Position numbers and translations under genes: made by a program | The notes under the pieces: generated by a model | Databases searched by the model: none | The model's input: only the letters and a program-made list of their open reading frames with translations | What the model was told of the DNA's origin: nothing | Source of the DNA: M3007 sp039804245 | Lineage (GTDB): Bacteria; Bacteroidota; Bacteroidia; Chitinophagales; Saprospiraceae | DNA length: 8,378 nucleotides | NCBI GenBank assembly: GCA_039804245.1 | Contig: JBDLWO010000279.1 | Span: forward strand, 1-8,378 | Direction of reading: 5' to 3' | In this document: positions 6,460-8,378 of the stretch, one piece after another | Layout of the letters: each line of letters begins with the position of its first letter | Numbering within the stretch: the stretch's first letter is position 1

Positions 6460-6468
6460 TACTTTTTG
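6460..6468 (+). promoter_or_regulatory. probable -7 region for the TPR gene
   Basis: TACTTTTTG followed by CG resembles TAnnTTTG with one extra spacer base. It lies in an AT-rich stretch 76 nt before the TPR start. A -33 TTG at standard spacing is not evident; TTGs lie 25 bp (6432-6434) and 13 bp (6444-6446) away. Given the 165-bp gap after the PstS-like gene, the TPR gene probably has its own start here, near 6475. Confidence 0.4.
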
Positions 6469-6505
6469 CGAATAAAACGTCATAAAAGCAGAAATTCGCG
6501 CCTCA

Positions 6506-6521
6506 ATTTCGAAGACGAAAT
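6506..6521 (+). other. 5'-leader hairpin of the TPR gene
   Basis: ATTTCG (6506-6511) and CGAAAT (6516-6521) form a perfect 6-bp stem around an AAGA tetraloop, 23 nt before the ATG. The remaining leader (6522-6544) is A/T-rich and open. The hairpin may simply keep the initiation region single-stranded or stabilise the message. No known riboswitch pattern is recognised. Confidence 0.4.
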
Positions 6522-6544
6522 CTAACAAACTAATTTTCCGTAAA

Positions 6545-8254
6545 ATGACAACTCTTCTCAAGAAGGTTTTTTTCCTGGCGGTGATGTTTTCCGCAGCGAT
6601 TGTCTCTGCTCAGACGAAAGCGGATGGTATGACAGCATTCCAGCTTGAAAAATGGGACAAGGCTATTGAAATTTATTCTGCGCTTGTCAAAGCCGACCCG
6701 ACCGACCAGGACGCCAGACTTACGCTGGGTAACATGTATCTGGCCAGGGGAGACAAGGCAAAAGCTGGTGAGCAGTTTCAGGCAGCCTTTGATGCAAAGG
6801 CCGATGGCCCGCTCGCTTTTGTGGCACTTGCCCGCCTTGCTCTGCTGAAAGACGATATTCAGACTGCCGACGAGAACCTGAAAAGGGCTGCTTCCAAGGG
6901 CAAAAAAGATGCTGCTGTGCTGCGCCAGCGCGGTGAATCGTATCTGTTTTACGTGGCGCCGGGCAGCAAGAAGGCTAACCTGACGCGTTGTGAGGAATTG
7001 CTGAAAGAAGCCATTGAAATCAATTCGAAGGACTATGCCACGCTGATGGCACTGGCATACTGCTACAAAGAAATGCCCGACGGTGGTCGTGCAGCGCTCA
7101 ACTATGAGTACGCCGAACTGGCAGATCCCAAAAATCCGCTGCCCAAGCTGATGCTTGCCATGGTGTACAAGGCAGCGAAGGTGCCGGAAAAGCCCCTCCA
7201 GTATTTCGATAAAGCCATCGCTGCACAGGCCAACTTCACCCCCGCTCTTCGCGGCAAGGCAGAATACCTCTACTTTGCACGCAAGTGGGAAGATGCGACC
7301 AAAGCATACAGAGAACTGGTGGCAAAGGGCGCCGAAGTGGTCATCGAAGACGAAATGCAGCTCGCCAACTGCCTTTTCATCACCAAAGATTGTGTGGGTT
7401 GTGCCGAGCTCGTAGCCAAAATCCTGGCCAAGGATGGTTCCAAAAACTATCTGCGCCGCCTTCTTGCCTACTGCGATTACGAAAATGGCAACTATCAGCG
7501 CGGTCTTCAGATACTCGACGAGTACTTCAAAATCGTTACCCCCGACAAGGTGCTGGTTTCCGACTATGAGTACCACGGCAACCTGCTCATAAAGGGCAAG
7601 GGCGACACCTTGCGCGCCATTCAGGATTACCGGACGGCCATCAAAATGGATACCACCGGTGGTCGCTGGTCGCTGAACAGGGATATCGGAGACTTGCTGT
7701 ACACGCGCAAAGATCAATGCGCAGCTGCCGAGGCTTATGGTCACTACATTGATTCGCTGCCTTCAACGGATGCAAACTATGCCACTTATCTGTATAAACT
7801 GGGTCTCTCGCAGTATTACTGCAAGAGCGACTCGCTGCGTTTCGACAAGTCGCTGGTGACGTTCAAAAAGATTACCGAGGTGAAACCGACGGCTACTATT
7901 GGCTGGCTCTGGAGCGCCAAGGCTGCTGCCACAGGGGATCCAGAACCCGATGAAATTGCTGCCAATCCGGAACTCGCCAATGAGTACGGCAGAGCGCTGG
8001 TTTATTACCAGAAATATGCCGAACTGGCCTCTGTTGACAAGGTGAAAAACAAGAAAGACCTGCTCACGGCTTACCAATACACCTCGTACTGTCATTTTGT
8101 GAAGAAAGAGGAAGCGCTCTTCAATGATTCTATCACAAAATGGCTGGAACTCGAAACCGATCCGGAGAAACAGAAGCCCATTCTGGAAATGAAGGATGCT
8201 TTCGGGAAGGAAGAACCGCCGGTTGATCCGAACGCACCCAAAGGGAAAAACTGA
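6545..8254 (+). CDS. secreted tetratricopeptide-repeat protein
   Basis: This 569-aa protein has a classical signal peptide: KK at 6-7, a hydrophobic core 8-20, and probable cleavage after SA at 22 before QTKADG. It has no lipobox Cys, so it should be a soluble periplasmic or periplasm-facing scaffold. The rest is a chain of helical TPR-like units. Clear ones are near 27-50 (WDKAIEIYSALVKADP), 56-84 (LGNMYLARGDKAKAGEQF), 164-193, 200-230 (KPLQYFDKAIAA), 232-260, 302-330, 340-369 and 410-445. About a dozen units fit the length. Nine cysteines occur after the signal peptide, including C283 and C286 in a CxxC. The last 15 residues are Pro/Gly/Lys-rich and probably unstructured. TPR arrays bind other proteins, and the PstS-like gene upstream suggests a shared envelope role, though no partner can be read from the sequence. 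A strong terminator follows. Confidence 0.9.
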   Translation: MTTLLKKVFFLAVMFSAAIVSAQTKADGMTAFQLEKWDKAIEIYSALVKADPTDQDARLTLGNMYLARGDKAKAGEQFQAAFDAKADGPLAFVALARLALLKDDIQTADENLKRAASKGKKDAAVLRQRGESYLFYVAPGSKKANLTRCEELLKEAIEINSKDYATLMALAYCYKEMPDGGRAALNYEYAELADPKNPLPKLMLAMVYKAAKVPEKPLQYFDKAIAAQANFTPALRGKAEYLYFARKWEDATKAYRELVAKGAEVVIEDEMQLANCLFITKDCVGCAELVAKILAKDGSKNYLRRLLAYCDYENGNYQRGLQILDEYFKIVTPDKVLVSDYEYHGNLLIKGKGDTLRAIQDYRTAIKMDTTGGRWSLNRDIGDLLYTRKDQCAAAEAYGHYIDSLPSTDANYATYLYKLGLSQYYCKSDSLRFDKSLVTFKKITEVKPTATIGWLWSAKAAATGDPEPDEIAANPELANEYGRALVYYQKYAELASVDKVKNKKDLLTAYQYTSYCHFVKKEEALFNDSITKWLELETDPEKQKPILEMKDAFGKEEPPVDPNAPKGKN

Positions 8255-8273
8255 TCCCGGATTTATCAGTTTG

Positions 8274-8314
8274 CAGCCTGCCTGACAATTTGCTCAGGCA
8301 GGCTGTTTTTTTTT
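8274..8314 (+). terminator. intrinsic terminator after the TPR gene
   Basis: A perfect 12-bp GC-rich stem pairs 8274-8285 with 8294-8305 around the loop CAATTTGC, followed directly by nine T (8306-8314). It starts 20 nt after the TPR stop codon and should end the cassette transcript efficiently. Anything immediately downstream would need its own promoter, which is not visible before the FGE-like coding signal. Confidence 0.95.
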
Positions 8315-8378
8315 GATTATCCTCTCGTTGAAGTACAGGGCGGCACTTTTACCATGGGCAGTCCTGCGGACGAGAAGG
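8315..8378 (+). CDS. partial SUMF1/formylglycine-generating-enzyme-like domain, no visible start
   Basis: The frame with codons starting at 8315 reads DYPLVEVQGGTFTMGSPADEK. The VxGGTFxMGSP pattern is the hallmark N-terminus of the SUMF1/FGE-sulfatase fold, found in formylglycine-generating enzymes and in many iron-dependent or non-catalytic relatives. The gene runs off the window, so catalytic residues cannot be judged. The start is a problem. Between the TPR stop at 8252 and the motif this frame has no ATG, GTG or TTG, and the first ATG (8354) is the Met inside the motif. There is no room for a signal peptide, and the T9 of the terminator directly abuts the domain. It may be a 5'-truncated pseudogene, or a gene using ATG 8354 or an unusual start. 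It shares the reading frame of the TPR gene. Confidence 0.6.

Noticed and set aside
6530..7744. 404-codon antisense open frame over the TPR gene
   Set aside because: It is also codon-aligned with the sense gene and explained by scarce TTA, CTA and TCA codons. The sense product has a signal peptide and TPR units; the antisense product resembles nothing.
8252..8314. Selenocysteine or programmed read-through of the TPR TGA, with the hairpin as a SECIS-like element
   Set aside because: The hairpin is a textbook terminator with T9, its loop lacks bacterial SECIS features, and the TPR protein ends in a typical Pro/Lys-rich tail. Kept only as a remote option in the FGE finding.
1..8378. CRISPR arrays, insertion sequences, phage or defence genes
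   Set aside because: No spaced direct repeats, transposase, integrase or toxin-antitoxin-like ORFs were seen. Apart from the right edge, the window is ordinary chromosomal sequence.

Overview
The window looks like a piece of a Bacteroidetes (Bacteroidales-like) chromosome of moderate GC. Three things support this. Several intergenic regions carry the TAnnTTTG type of -7 promoter element used by the Bacteroidetes primary sigma factor. Starts lack a clear Shine-Dalgarno and sit behind A/T-rich leaders. The gene families (M1 aminopeptidase lipoprotein with a HEAT-like tail, PstS-like lipoprotein followed by a large periplasmic TPR protein, Obg with a degenerate G4 motif) have the form usual in that phylum. 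No species can be named from the sequence alone.

Layout, left to right. A tRNA-Phe(GAA) with its own -7 element and a strong intrinsic terminator occupies 19-160. Next is lpxK (lipid A 4'-kinase, + strand, 225-1292), which converges on obg (ribosome-assembly GTPase, - strand, 1294-2301) with one base between the two stop codons. Obg is divergent from a large M1 zinc aminopeptidase lipoprotein (2412-5054). The 110-bp divergent gap holds two -7 elements, one per strand, that overlap by two bases. Then follow three genes on the + strand: a 77-aa two-helix membrane protein (5192-5425), a PstS-like solute-binding lipoprotein (5444-6379) and a 569-aa secreted TPR protein (6545-8254), which ends in a near-perfect intrinsic terminator (8274-8314). 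The last 64 bases encode the N-terminal motif of an SUMF1/formylglycine-generating-enzyme-like domain, with no recognisable start codon in its frame.

How the genes work together. The tRNA, lpxK, obg and M1 genes are housekeeping genes (translation, outer-membrane lipid A, ribosome assembly, peptide breakdown) and need not be functionally linked. The small membrane protein, PstS-like lipoprotein and TPR protein are the most system-like part. The first two are separated by 18 bp and are probably co-transcribed. The TPR gene follows after 165 bp with its own probable promoter. In my recollection of Bacteroidetes genomes, a PstS-like/TPR pair often follows exbB-exbD-tonB genes. Here neither those genes nor any phosphate permease gene (pstCAB) is in the window, so the role of the cassette is unresolved.

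The points most worth a second look are the start-less FGE-like fragment behind the terminator, the interlocked divergent promoter, and the energy-module-free PstS-like/TPR cassette.
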